Shown one piece after another: positions 25,278 through 33,254 of a DNA stretch of 64,000 bases. Position 1 is the stretch's first letter. Each line of letters opens with the position of its first letter. Under the pieces are notes generated by a model. It searched no databases, was not told where the DNA came from, and saw only the letters and a list, made by a program, of their open reading frames with translations. A program made the translations under genes and the position numbers. Source of the DNA: G963664835 sp965220775 (GTDB lineage: Bacteria > Chloroflexota > UBA6077 > FW602-bin22 > JBCLEL01); NCBI GenBank assembly GCA_965220775.1, contig OZ244845.1, positions 1,426,001 through 1,490,000 on the forward strand, in the 5' to 3' direction.

Positions 25278-25423
25278 CAAAAGGCTACCTCTATTCGTAG
25301 CGTAGAATACGAGTAGGACTACCTGGATTAACCTGGCGCCGAAAGGGTGATGAGGTGGAGCGGTGGGTAGTATTGTAACACCCTATCGGGGCGGTTTAGT
25401 TGTTATACTTTGCACAAAAGTTT

Positions 25424-25497
25424 GCCCCCGTAGCTCAACTGGACAGAGCGCATGGCTTCGGACCATGAGGTTGCGGGTTCGAGTCCTGCCGGGGGTG
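25424..25497 (+). tRNA. tRNA-Arg, anticodon TCG
   Basis: 74 bases folding as a standard cloverleaf: acceptor GCCCCCG with CGGGGGT (first pair G-U), D stem GCTC/GAGC, anticodon stem CATGG/CCATG with loop CTTCGGA (anticodon TCG), T arm GCGGG-TTCGAGT-CCTGC, discriminator G. The CCA end is not encoded (CCC follows). A TATACT at 25404-25409 could be its -10 element. Confidence 0.95.
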
Positions 25498-25649
25498 CCC
25501 AAGGCCGTAATTGCGCGATTTTGCGGGTATGACTGAGCTCCCGATTGAACCGGCGCGGCTTGTCGTTGGTGGCGCTTTGCGCCAACCCGCACGCGATCTC
25601 GTTGCTGTCAATTGTGCACGGAAAACAAATGGGTATTTTGAGGGTAACA

Positions 25650-26004
25650 GTTCAGATTTGGGTGTATTTCTCTCCTCCGTGCTCGTGAATTGGAAAGGCT
25701 GAGTCGCCATTCGGGACCTTCGTAGGCAGTCCCGGGGTGGTTTCCAACCTATCGATGCCCAAATCCACTAGCTGGTCAACCTCACCCCCTCGCCTTGCGT
25801 AGTCTTTGACCTGGCTCCCTTCTCCCAGCCACGAGAATGGGGATCATTGTTGTGGGGGACACCCCACATCCCCCGGCATCCGCCTGAGGCGGATCGCCCT
25901 TGCAACCCTTTCCTGGCTTTCCCCGATCAGACGTCCTAGCCTGTGGTAGACTCTCATTGGTGCAATATTACGCCCATACGGAGCAGGTTCCCCAGAATCT
26001 GAAC
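25650..26004. mobile_element. MITE-like element, copy 1
   Basis: 355 bases bounded by inverted ends: GTTCAGATTTGGGTGTA on the left and a partly matching complement ending ATTCTGAAC... seen as AGAATCTGAAC on the right. No coding capacity. Most of it aligns with 48925-49186: shared blocks include GTGAATTGGAAAGGC, CCTTTCCTGGCTTT, CGATCAGACGTCCT and ATTACGCCCATACGGAGCAG. This copy carries about 90 extra bases (roughly 25800-25895) with their own hairpins TGTGGGG/CCCCACA and ATCCGCC-TGA-GGCGGAT (25878-25894). It fills most of the 597-base gap between the tRNA and the amidohydrolase gene. Confidence 0.75.
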
Positions 26005-26026
26005 ACTTACTTTTGAGGCCGGGGTC

Positions 26027-26055
26027 TTTACGATGGTTGTATCGCGTACTACAAT
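26027..26055 (+). promoter_or_regulatory. Candidate promoter of the amidohydrolase gene
   Basis: TTTACG (26027-26032), 17-base spacer, TACAAT (26050-26055): four and five matches to the sigma70-type consensus. It lies just outside the right end of the MITE-like element, 40 bases before the ATG, and the leader contains GGAGGCG at 26081-26087. Confidence 0.5.
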
Positions 26056-26094
26056 TCTTGATGTCTTAGCATCTGTATTTGGAGGCGTTTAGAG

Positions 26095-27231
26095 ATGCCA
26101 TTAGCGGGCGCGCAGCCAATCACCGCTCCGGGTTGGACCGGTGAACCCAAAACCGATATCGCAGTCATCGACTGCGACGTCCACAACAGCTTGAAGAGCC
26201 AGGACGACCTTCTGCCCTATCTTCCGCGTGTGTATCGAGAACAGGTAATCGATCAGGGATTTCTTCTTCCCACATCCGGTTATTACAACGTACCGTTCAG
26301 TGCAAACCGCACCGACCTTTCCGACGGCAAGGACACGGATATACTCGATATACGTGAGCGTGGCTCCGACTTTGATCTACTACGCGAACAGCATCTCGAG
26401 CGCTGGAACATCGACTACGCGCTGCTGACCGGTCCGGTCAATTTCTACAGCACTTGCGTAATCCCGGATCCGGACTACGCAGCCGCTCTGTGCCGAGCCT
26501 ACAACGATTGGACGCTCGAGACTTGGACAGCTCGGGATAGCCGTTTGAAGATGGCGCTAATCATTTCCACTTCCGACCCGCAACTGGCGACAATGGAAAT
26601 CGACCGGCTCGGAAATCGGCCGGAAGTAGTTGCAATCATCCTTCCGACAGGTTCGCGCCGGCCTTACGGCAATCGCTATTTCCATTCGATATGGGAAGCG
26701 TGCGAGCGGAATGGACTAGCGGTTATCGTCCATCCCGGTGCCGCGGGTGTAGGCATGGCCGGACCGCCAACCGGCGCGGGTTACCCAACCTACTACATTG
26801 AGCATCGGATGGCCCGTCCCCAGGAAGCGATGGCCCACTGCGCTTCGCTGATCTGCGAAGGAGTATTTGAAAGGTTCCCGCGATTGAAGTTCGCGTTCAT
26901 TGAGGTCCAGCAGTTCTGGGCGCCTGGTTTGATATGGCACATGGACGCCGATTGGAAATCATTGCGCGAGCAAACTCCCTGGTTGAAAAAGCTGCCGAGC
27001 GAATACTACCGGCAGCACATCAGGATTGGCTCGCAGCCACTTGGAGAGCCGGATCAGCCCGAGCTCCTTATGCCCATGCTCGAAGCAATGCATGCCGATG
27101 AGGTGTTGATCTACTGCTCGGACTGGCCTCATTGGGATTGGGACGACCCTGCGACAACCTTTCCCCGGCTGCCGGACAAGCTTCACAAGCGCATCTTCGC
27201 TGAAACCGCGAGGGATCTGCTAAACCTGTAG
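26095..27231 (+). CDS. Amidohydrolase family protein (Amidohydro_2 type)
   Basis: 378 residues, TIM-barrel metal-dependent hydrolase or decarboxylase of the ACMSD-related group. Landmarks: strand-1 metal motif VIDCDVHNS (residues 24-32; only one His where DxHxH is common), VIVHPGAAGVG with the strand-5 His, PRLKFAFIEVQQFWAP, and the terminal Asp in YCSDWPHWDWDDP. Substrate unknown; relatives act on aromatic or acyl carboxylates. Stands alone between a repeat element and a convergent pseudogene. ATG behind GGAGGCG. Confidence 0.88.
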   Translation: MPLAGAQPITAPGWTGEPKTDIAVIDCDVHNSLKSQDDLLPYLPRVYREQVIDQGFLLPTSGYYNVPFSANRTDLSDGKDTDILDIRERGSDFDLLREQHLERWNIDYALLTGPVNFYSTCVIPDPDYAAALCRAYNDWTLETWTARDSRLKMALIISTSDPQLATMEIDRLGNRPEVVAIILPTGSRRPYGNRYFHSIWEACERNGLAVIVHPGAAGVGMAGPPTGAGYPTYYIEHRMARPQEAMAHCASLICEGVFERFPRLKFAFIEVQQFWAPGLIWHMDADWKSLREQTPWLKKLPSEYYRQHIRIGSQPLGEPDQPELLMPMLEAMHADEVLIYCSDWPHWDWDDPATTFPRLPDKLHKRIFAETARDLLNL

Positions 27232-27245
27232 GTCGCCTTTGCGAG

Positions 27246-27277
27246 TGCGCGGCGCGATATTTGAACTTTGCCGCGCA
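27246..27277. terminator. Hairpin between convergent genes, possible bidirectional terminator
   Basis: TGCGCGGC and its exact complement GCCGCGCA enclose a 16-base AT-rich loop, in the 82-base gap between the amidohydrolase gene and the convergent nucleotidyltransferase pseudogene. Stem of eight pairs but no clear T run on either side, so the terminator reading is tentative. Confidence 0.4.
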
Positions 27278-27313
27278 AGTGGCACTGCGCTCCGGATATC
27301 TGAAGATTTCGAG

Positions 27314-28078
27314 CTATCCGCCTCGATCAAAGAGACTAGCGAATACCTCTGTGCCTCTGGCCTGATGGCCGAAGACTAACACCTCGTCTTCGCGCCACGC
27401 ACCACCGACCGGGGCGAGCGCAACATTGGAAATCCGCTTTGCGAGGTCCAATTGCTTCGACAAATCTGTAGTTGCATAGAACTGTTCCATCAAGTCATAT
27501 ATCCGCGACTCGTGCTGTCTTAGGTAATCCAAAGCATTCTTCTCGCCTTTGAACTGCATGTCGCACACGACGAAATATTCGCGCACGAGCCAGTAGACAC
27601 TTTGTTGGAGCATATAGGCGCTAAGAATCGGCATCGAATCAAGCCGCATTCTGACCTTGTCAAAGATGTGCTCCGTTCCGTGACGAATGAACGCGATCCG
27701 TTCCTCAGACGTCGTCTGGTGCGGGGCTTGCTCTTGCCGGCGCTTTAGCGCCCGAATTTCCTTCGCTACTCTGCCACTTGGATCGTAGATGATCCTGGCC
27801 TCGAGAAGCGTCTGTCAAAAACCTGTGGCAAGAGCCAAGCTACTGATCTCATCGAGGGACCTCAGATTGAGATCGACGGGAACCCCATCGACGTAGAAAT
27901 GCAGGCTCTCCACCTGGGGATCCTTATGTTTCAGTACTACGAAGAGATCGTAGTCGCCGTGGATGCGTTCGTCGTCGTGTCGGGCGCATCCATACTCCAT
28001 CAGGCCCAGAACTTCGGGGTGCGCGACGAGGAGAGCGATCATCCCATCAACTGACTGCATTCGCCTTCCTCCCCTCAT
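27314..28078 (-). pseudogene. Nucleotidyltransferase-domain protein interrupted by an in-frame TGA
   Basis: One continuous reading frame of about 254 codons except for a single TGA at 27815-27817. The first 87 residues form a minimal nucleotidyltransferase domain: LMEYGCARHDD...GDYDLFVVL carries the G-x-x-D-x-[DF] region and VPVDLNLRS the third acidic strand. Reading on past the TGA in the same frame gives QTLLEARIIYDPSGRVAKEI, then about 110 helical residues (LSAYMLQQSVYWLVREYFV, KGEKNALDYLRQHESRIYDL) like the C-terminal helical domain that follows such modules. No frameshift is needed. Either a recent nonsense mutation (TGG or CGA to TGA), a sequencing error, or readthrough. Starts at GTG/ATG near 28078; an internal ATG at 28060 is possible. 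Confidence 0.8.
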
Positions 28079-28199
28079 GCGAACCGTTCCAGATACCCTC
28101 GCGGCCCGCGATGACTCTCCAGAAACGACCTATCCACGCCTTCTAATGATGGTCGCAATTTGAGACTCTTTCTCTCAGATAGTGGTGGGCCATGCACGA

Positions 28200-29123
28200 T
28201 CAACGATTCAGCAACTTGCCGGCGCCAAGCGCCAGAGCCTTTTCAGCCAGAGTTTCACCGATGACCGCCGGATCGTAGAACAATGCCTTCATCGAGACAC
28301 GAATCTCCCGCGAGTCACGCACCGAGGCAATCAGACCAAGTAGTCGCAGGTTCACGCCCCTAACTTCAGCATATGCGGCCACGGGCGCCCCACAATCCGC
28401 ACCCAAGTCCCGAAGAAAGGCGCGCTCGGCAGCAACCCGCGCCCAGCTTTCCGGATGGTGGATCGAGGAGACCAAGCTGAGCATCTGTTGGTCGTCGGCC
28501 CGGCATTGGACGGCGAGCGCACCTTGTCCGGGTTCCGGCAACATCGTGTCGTAATCGAGCACTTGGGTTACATAGTCGGTCAGGCCAAGTATTTGCAGGT
28601 CACACAAAGCCAGAACGACGGCATGGTACTCGCCGGCTTCGAGTCTTGCCAGCTGAGCCTCCAAACCGCCACGCGGCGGGATCAGGCGCGCGTCCGGACG
28701 GACGAGAAGCACCTGCGCCCGTCGGCAGAGGCCGGCTACTCCAATTCGCGGATTCGCCGGCAGATCGGCAAGCGAAGACGCGTCGTTAGTTATCAGCGCA
28801 TCCCGGGCATCCGATCTCCTTGGTATCGCACCGATTGTAAGGCCGGCGGATTCTTCCAACGGCACATCCATCAAGCTGTGACCGGCCAAGTCGATTCGAT
28901 CCTCCAGCAGCGCCGTTTGCAGCTCTTGAACGAACGATTCTTCGCCACCGGTCTCCGGCAGTGGTCCGGCAAATTCCCGCTCAGCCTGTGCTATTACAGG
29001 AACAATATCCACTTCGATATCCGGCCGAGATGCTTCCAGCAGGCCGGCAATTGTCCGTGCCCGCCGCCGCGCTAGCGGGCTGGGACTTGATCCAAGCCGT
29101 ATCGCCGAGGCTCTAACTTTCAA
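28200..29123 (-). CDS. hemC: Divergent hydroxymethylbilane synthase (HemC) homologue
   Basis: 307 residues. The porphobilinogen deaminase fold is recognisable along its whole length: IRLGSSPSPLARRRA, FVQELQTALLEDRIDLAGHS, RRSDARDALIT, LEAGEYHAVVLA, MLPEPGQGALAVQCRADD and AERAFLRDLGADCGAPVAA with the cofactor-bearing Cys. Yet several residues that hold the dipyrromethane cofactor or substrate in E. coli HemC are changed: Arg11 to Ser13, Lys83 of HSMKDVP to Met85, Arg155 to Gln, and the KR of GLKRLG to QI; the catalytic Asp and the Arg pair (CRRAQ) remain. TTG start chosen at MKVRASAIRLG with AGGA seven bases upstream; the open frame extends further but overlaps the next gene. No other haem genes adjoin it. 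Confidence 0.75.
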   Translation of the reverse strand: MKVRASAIRLGSSPSPLARRRARTIAGLLEASRPDIEVDIVPVIAQAEREFAGPLPETGGEESFVQELQTALLEDRIDLAGHSLMDVPLEESAGLTIGAIPRRSDARDALITNDASSLADLPANPRIGVAGLCRRAQVLLVRPDARLIPPRGGLEAQLARLEAGEYHAVVLALCDLQILGLTDYVTQVLDYDTMLPEPGQGALAVQCRADDQQMLSLVSSIHHPESWARVAAERAFLRDLGADCGAPVAAYAEVRGVNLRLLGLIASVRDSREIRVSMKALFYDPAVIGETLAEKALALGAGKLLNR

Positions 29124-29221
29124 TTCAAGATCCTTTTTGAGGTTGAAGAGTTGACGCAGAACCGGGCCACGGGCATTCTCGGCTGCCCATTTCAGCTTGA
29201 TCCTAGAGCTTGGAAAGACTA

Positions 29222-30046
29222 TCAGGCCGGCTTCTTGCGGAAGACCATCACGTATTCGTGCCTGAAGATATAGAAGCCTTCCTTCAACGCCCGGTAGCGC
29301 CACAGATTCTCGTTCTTGCCTTTGCCACGCTCGTTGCCTTGAATGTCCTTGACGTTGATGGCCTTCAGGATGAACCCGGCGTCCTGACACACCCTCATGC
29401 ACTCGAAGCCGAGGGGAATCCACTGTGAGCCGGCGTATTTGTCGCCAACAACCAGCGCCATGAAACGTCCTGGTCGCAGCAGCGTATAGGCATTTTGTAC
29501 GACCTGGCCGAACTTTTCCAGGAACTCTTCAAGTCCCGAGGCGTTGCTGAGGTCGTCGGGCCTGGCGCTGAACTTGATGATGTCGTGATAGGGGGGATGA
29601 AGCAGCACAAGATCTGCGGATTCCGACCCAACATCGCGCAGCGCTTCTTGCACCCTGTGTTTGGTGTCCGGCAGGGTCGAGTCGCCCACGATGATCCTGG
29701 TGTTGATACCGAGAGAGTTCTCGGTCTGGCCAATCAACAACCTCGCGCGGTCGGCGACATCCGGAACGAGTTCGACGCCTATTCCGTGCCGGCCGAGGAG
29801 TCGGCACTCTATCAGGGTTGTGCCGAGTCCAGCGAACAGGTCGACGACAACTTCACCTTGCTTGGTGAACCTTCGCATGATCTGATGGGGGATTTGCGGG
29901 ACGAAATTGCCCCAATACTCCGCCGAGTGGGAGCCGGATTGGGCTCGCCGGCCCAGAAGCCAGAGGCTATCGAGCTGGATATCGTCGTAGTCCTTCCAGC
30001 GATTCAAGTCCAGGTCTGAGAAACTATTCGTTTTCGGGGGCCGCAC
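29222..30046 (-). CDS. DNA methyltransferase-like protein (N4/N6 amino-methyltransferase fold)
   Basis: 274 residues. SAM-binding motif X/I region IPHQIMRRFTKQGEVVVDLFAGLGTT (FxGxG at residues about 70-76) followed by an acidic strand in GIGVELVPD, then a catalytic motif IV reading LLHPPYHDIIKF, that is HPPY where DPPY, NPPY or SPPY is common. Order I then IV with a C-terminal region that may recognise the target. No restriction endonuclease or specificity gene is beside it, so an orphan regulator-type enzyme, or an RNA methyltransferase, are both possible. GTG start six bases after the site-2 protease stop, so co-transcribed with it. Confidence 0.75.
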   Translation of the reverse strand: MRPPKTNSFSDLDLNRWKDYDDIQLDSLWLLGRRAQSGSHSAEYWGNFVPQIPHQIMRRFTKQGEVVVDLFAGLGTTLIECRLLGRHGIGVELVPDVADRARLLIGQTENSLGINTRIIVGDSTLPDTKHRVQEALRDVGSESADLVLLHPPYHDIIKFSARPDDLSNASGLEEFLEKFGQVVQNAYTLLRPGRFMALVVGDKYAGSQWIPLGFECMRVCQDAGFILKAINVKDIQGNERGKGKNENLWRYRALKEGFYIFRHEYVMVFRKKPA

Positions 30047-30052
30047 TGGCGA

Positions 30053-31189
30053 CTATCTGGACGGCGGTGTGCCGAGTTCGCTACGCAGCTGCAAGAATCG
30101 GATAATGTCGCTGCGACTCAACAGACCGACTAGCTGGTCATTCACAATTACTGGCAACTGGTTAAGATCCTGCTCCGCCATCACCTGGATTGCGTTCCCC
30201 AAGTCTTCATTTGGACTGACAGAACGGATTTGGTCAGGTCGCCGCATAACCTCGCTCACGTATCGAGTTGCCCATTCCTCGCGGGGCAATTTCCTGATTT
30301 CCGATGGTGATACCAATCCTAGGAATCGGTTTCCTAACACTATCGGGACACAGCGTAGATTTCGGAAGAGAAAAAAGTCATTTACCAGTGAGCTCACGCT
30401 TATGCCTGGTTCGGCGACGATCGGAGGTTGCCGCATGATGGAGTTGACTTGGAAGCCACGAAGGTTGCTGCGTGCGACGTACTGCCTGACGCTGCCTTCG
30501 GCGGCGTTATTGAGGAACCAGCCAATGAAGATTATCCAAAGACCACCGACTAAATCGCCACCAATGACCTGGAAGATGCCTAGGACTATAAAAAAATAAG
30601 CGGCAATCTGGCCCACACGGCCGGCAGTTACGACCGACTTACGGGCATCGTTGGTCGACGCCCACAAAATCGCCCGCAAAACCCGTCCACCGTCCAACGG
30701 AAAGCCCGGGATCAGATTGAATAGGGCCAATATCAGATTTGCCCTGGATAGGTACCAAGCAAGCCCAAACAGCGGGCCCAAAGATTCACCAACGCCGGAT
30801 AGTAAGAAGAAGAACAAAGCCAACGCAAAGCTGGCGATAGGGCCTACGATAGCGACAAGGAACTCGTCCATCGGACTGCGAGCCTCGTCCTTGATGTTGG
30901 CAACGCCACCGAAAATGAACAGGGTTATGCTTTGAACTCGCATCCCACGCTTCTGTGCCACGACCGCATGGGCTAATTCGTGAACCAGAACTGAGCCAAA
31001 GAGCAGTATGCTGCCCACCACCGCGACACCCCAGCGATCAGTCACGCTCCATTCCGGAAACATCGTCTGGAACAATCCGTGACCTTCGGCCAACGACCAG
31101 GTGACCAGACCAAACACGAATAGCCACGTGACATGAATTCCAATGCGGATGCCACGTATCGACGCCAATTGGAAAGTGCTCTCAGTCAT
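30053..31189 (-). CDS. Site-2 protease (M50) family zinc metalloprotease with CBS domains
   Basis: 378 residues. Five or six membrane segments in the first 220 residues include the zinc motif HELAHAVVAQKRG (about residue 70) and the third ligand in NLIPGFPLDGGRVLRA. Two CBS domains follow (about 245-300 and 305-370; MRQPPIVAEPGISV and MRRPDQIRSVSPNEDL), which usually sense adenosine nucleotides. Intramembrane protease of the Rip1/SpoIVFB-like group; substrates are typically anti-sigma factors or remnant signal peptides. ATG start. Confidence 0.93.
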   Translation of the reverse strand: MTESTFQLASIRGIRIGIHVTWLFVFGLVTWSLAEGHGLFQTMFPEWSVTDRWGVAVVGSILLFGSVLVHELAHAVVAQKRGMRVQSITLFIFGGVANIKDEARSPMDEFLVAIVGPIASFALALFFFLLSGVGESLGPLFGLAWYLSRANLILALFNLIPGFPLDGGRVLRAILWASTNDARKSVVTAGRVGQIAAYFFIVLGIFQVIGGDLVGGLWIIFIGWFLNNAAEGSVRQYVARSNLRGFQVNSIMRQPPIVAEPGISVSSLVNDFFLFRNLRCVPIVLGNRFLGLVSPSEIRKLPREEWATRYVSEVMRRPDQIRSVSPNEDLGNAIQVMAEQDLNQLPVIVNDQLVGLLSRSDIIRFLQLRSELGTPPSR

Positions 31190-31240
31190 ACATTCTTACC
31201 TGTGCTCGATCTGCGATTGCCGAGGTACTGCCGGCACGCA

Positions 31241-32128
31241 TTAGTACATAGCGCGAAGCCTGGCGATCCGCTCCTCGATCGGAGGATGAGTGCTGAAAAG
31301 GCTGCTGAATCCTCCGCCACTAAATGGATTCACTATGTATAGCGGCGCGGTCGCCGGCTTGGCGTTGTTCATAGGTCGATATTGCACGCCGGCCTGCAAT
31401 TTCGCCAGCGCCGACGCCAAGGGAAGCGGATTGCCCAGAATGCGAGCGCCGGTCGCGTCGGCATCGTACTCGCGCGCACGGGATATTGCCATCTGGATGA
31501 CCATGGCCGCCAGGGGCGCCAGGATTATCATGAGAAGCGACACGACGAGCGATCCGATGCCGCCGCCGTCGTCGTCTTCACGGCCGAAGCCGCCGAATAT
31601 CATTGCCCACTGTGCCATGTAAGCCAGATAGGTGATAGCCCCTGCTATCGCGGCAGCAACAGTAGCTATCAGAGTGTCGCGGTTACGAATGTGCGCCAGT
31701 TCGTGGGCTATGACGCCGGCCAGCTCATCGCGATCGAGGAGGCCGGCGATCCCCGTGGTCACCACGACGGCGCTGTGATGGGGATCGCGCCCGGTCGCGA
31801 ATGCATTTGGCGATGGATTGTCGATAACATAGACGCGAGGCTTGGGCAATCCCGCATTTGCAGCCAGACGCTCAACCATGCTGTGTAACTCGGGCGCATC
31901 TTGAATGGAAGTCTCCCTAGCGCCGGACATGGAAAGCGCGATCTTGTCGGAAAACCAATAGGCTCCCAGATTCATGATCAACGCAAATATCAGGGCGATG
32001 GTCATGCCGCCGGGGCCGGCGATCATTCTGCCTGCGAAGAGTAACACCGCCGTCAAGGCAGCCAAAAGTAGAACAGTTTTGATGGTGTTGGTGCTAGTCA
32101 AATTCAGGTACCTCCCCGAACGCGACAT
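31241..32128 (-). CDS. htpX: Membrane zinc protease HtpX
   Basis: 295 residues, M48B family. Two N-terminal and two central membrane segments surround the zinc site HELAHIRNRDTLI; the third ligand Glu is in AREYDADATGARI and the C-terminus ends FSTHPPIEERIARLRAMY, all standard for HtpX. Degrades misfolded membrane proteins at the cytoplasmic face. Located with hflKC and a site-2 protease in one orientation. ATG start. Confidence 0.96.
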   Translation of the reverse strand: MSRSGRYLNLTSTNTIKTVLLLAALTAVLLFAGRMIAGPGGMTIALIFALIMNLGAYWFSDKIALSMSGARETSIQDAPELHSMVERLAANAGLPKPRVYVIDNPSPNAFATGRDPHHSAVVVTTGIAGLLDRDELAGVIAHELAHIRNRDTLIATVAAAIAGAITYLAYMAQWAMIFGGFGREDDDGGGIGSLVVSLLMIILAPLAAMVIQMAISRAREYDADATGARILGNPLPLASALAKLQAGVQYRPMNNAKPATAPLYIVNPFSGGGFSSLFSTHPPIEERIARLRAMY

Positions 32129-32242
32129 CTTCCTTGCTTACTAAGAAAATACACCACCTACCTGGGAATCCACCAGAATTACCCAATGATAGCCACTGGC
32201 TAGGACAGACAACGTGAGGATGCCGATCTACAGACAAATGGG

Positions 32243-32277
32243 ATAGGGCCGGAGGGTCTGATTCCTACCGGCCCTAT
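32243..32277 (-). terminator. Hairpin downstream of hflC, probable terminator
   Basis: ATAGGGCCGG pairs perfectly with CCGGCCCTAT, with an inner AGG/CCT extension across one bulged base. It begins 38 bases after the hflC stop. On the minus strand the stem is followed by CCCATTTGTC, a weak T run. Separates the hflK-hflC unit from htpX. Confidence 0.6.
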
Positions 32278-32314
32278 TCAACGTCGTCGTAGGCTATGTA
32301 TTTGACGGAAGGGG

Positions 32315-33190
32315 TTACTCTTGGGATTTAGTCGATATCGGCGATGAGAGATACTGCAGCAGGTCCGAGTCGGCACCCAGTACTACGGTCGCATCTTGGG
32401 CTAATGCCTTCTCATAGGCCTCCAGCGAGCGGACGAATGCGTAGAATTCCGGATCTCGCTCGAAAGCATCCGCGTAGATTTCGATCGCCTCGGCATCACC
32501 CTCGCCACGGAGAATCTGTGCCTGACGTTCCGCGTCGGCCAGAAGGATCGTCCTCTCTTTGTCGGCCTGTGACCTAATGATGAACGCCTCTTCCTCACCC
32601 TCAGAACGGTGACGCTTGGCGATGCGGTCTCGTTCGGCCTTCATGCGACTATAAACGCTATTCGAGACTACGGCCGGCAGGTCGGCCCGCTTGATGCGGA
32701 CGTCCAGTATTTCGATGCCCAGTTCGCGCGCGCGTTCGTCGCTGTTCAGAGCCACGGTTCGCATGATTGACTCACGGTTCTGTGAGATCACGTCATCGAA
32801 GTCATCTTTAGCGATCTCTCCGCGTAGCTCAGAGGCAATGATGTCGTTTAGCCGAGCCTGCGCCCGTGGAAGGGTACTAACGGTTTCACGAAACTTCAGC
32901 ACATCGACGATGCGCCAGAATGCGTAACTGTCCACGAGTAGCTGCTTTTTCTCAACGGTGATCAACTCCGAAGGCGGAGCATCAAATACCATCACTCGCC
33001 GTTCGAAGAACTCCACTGACTGCACGAACGGTATTTTTGCATTCAAACCGGCTGTGCTGATCGAACGTATTGGCGCACCCAACTGGATTACGAGCGCGTG
33101 TTGTCGCTCGTCAACGGCAAACAGGGTCTGGGTAAGGACGAATCCAAAGACTATGGCGGCGACCAGTATTACGAACCCGGTACCTCTCAT
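32315..33190 (-). CDS. hflC: HflC, SPFH-domain protease modulator
   Basis: 291 residues. One N-terminal membrane anchor (FVILVAAIVFGFVLTQTLF), then the SPFH/prohibitin domain (AVDERQHALVIQLGAPIRSI, FERRVMVFDAPPSELITVEK) and a long charged coiled coil ending in EAYEKALAQDATVVLG. With HflK it forms the large cage that houses FtsH. Directly follows hflK (64 bases). ATG start. Confidence 0.95.
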   Translation of the reverse strand: MRGTGFVILVAAIVFGFVLTQTLFAVDERQHALVIQLGAPIRSISTAGLNAKIPFVQSVEFFERRVMVFDAPPSELITVEKKQLLVDSYAFWRIVDVLKFRETVSTLPRAQARLNDIIASELRGEIAKDDFDDVISQNRESIMRTVALNSDERARELGIEILDVRIKRADLPAVVSNSVYSRMKAERDRIAKRHRSEGEEEAFIIRSQADKERTILLADAERQAQILRGEGDAEAIEIYADAFERDPEFYAFVRSLEAYEKALAQDATVVLGADSDLLQYLSSPISTKSQE

Positions 33191-33254
33191 TATCGATTAC
33201 CTCTCTTGCGTCACGAAATCAAATCTAATGTCTCTAAGGTTCTAAGGCTGCGCC

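Noticed and set aside
23880..25423. Replication origin beside dnaA
   Set aside because: No cluster of TTATNCACA-type boxes and no AT-rich unwinding region could be found by eye in either flank; dnaN is not adjacent. A box search with mismatches would be needed.
25403..25710. Minus-strand frames covering the tRNA-Arg gene
   Set aside because: They are antisense to the tRNA and to the left end of the MITE-like element and have no coding signature.
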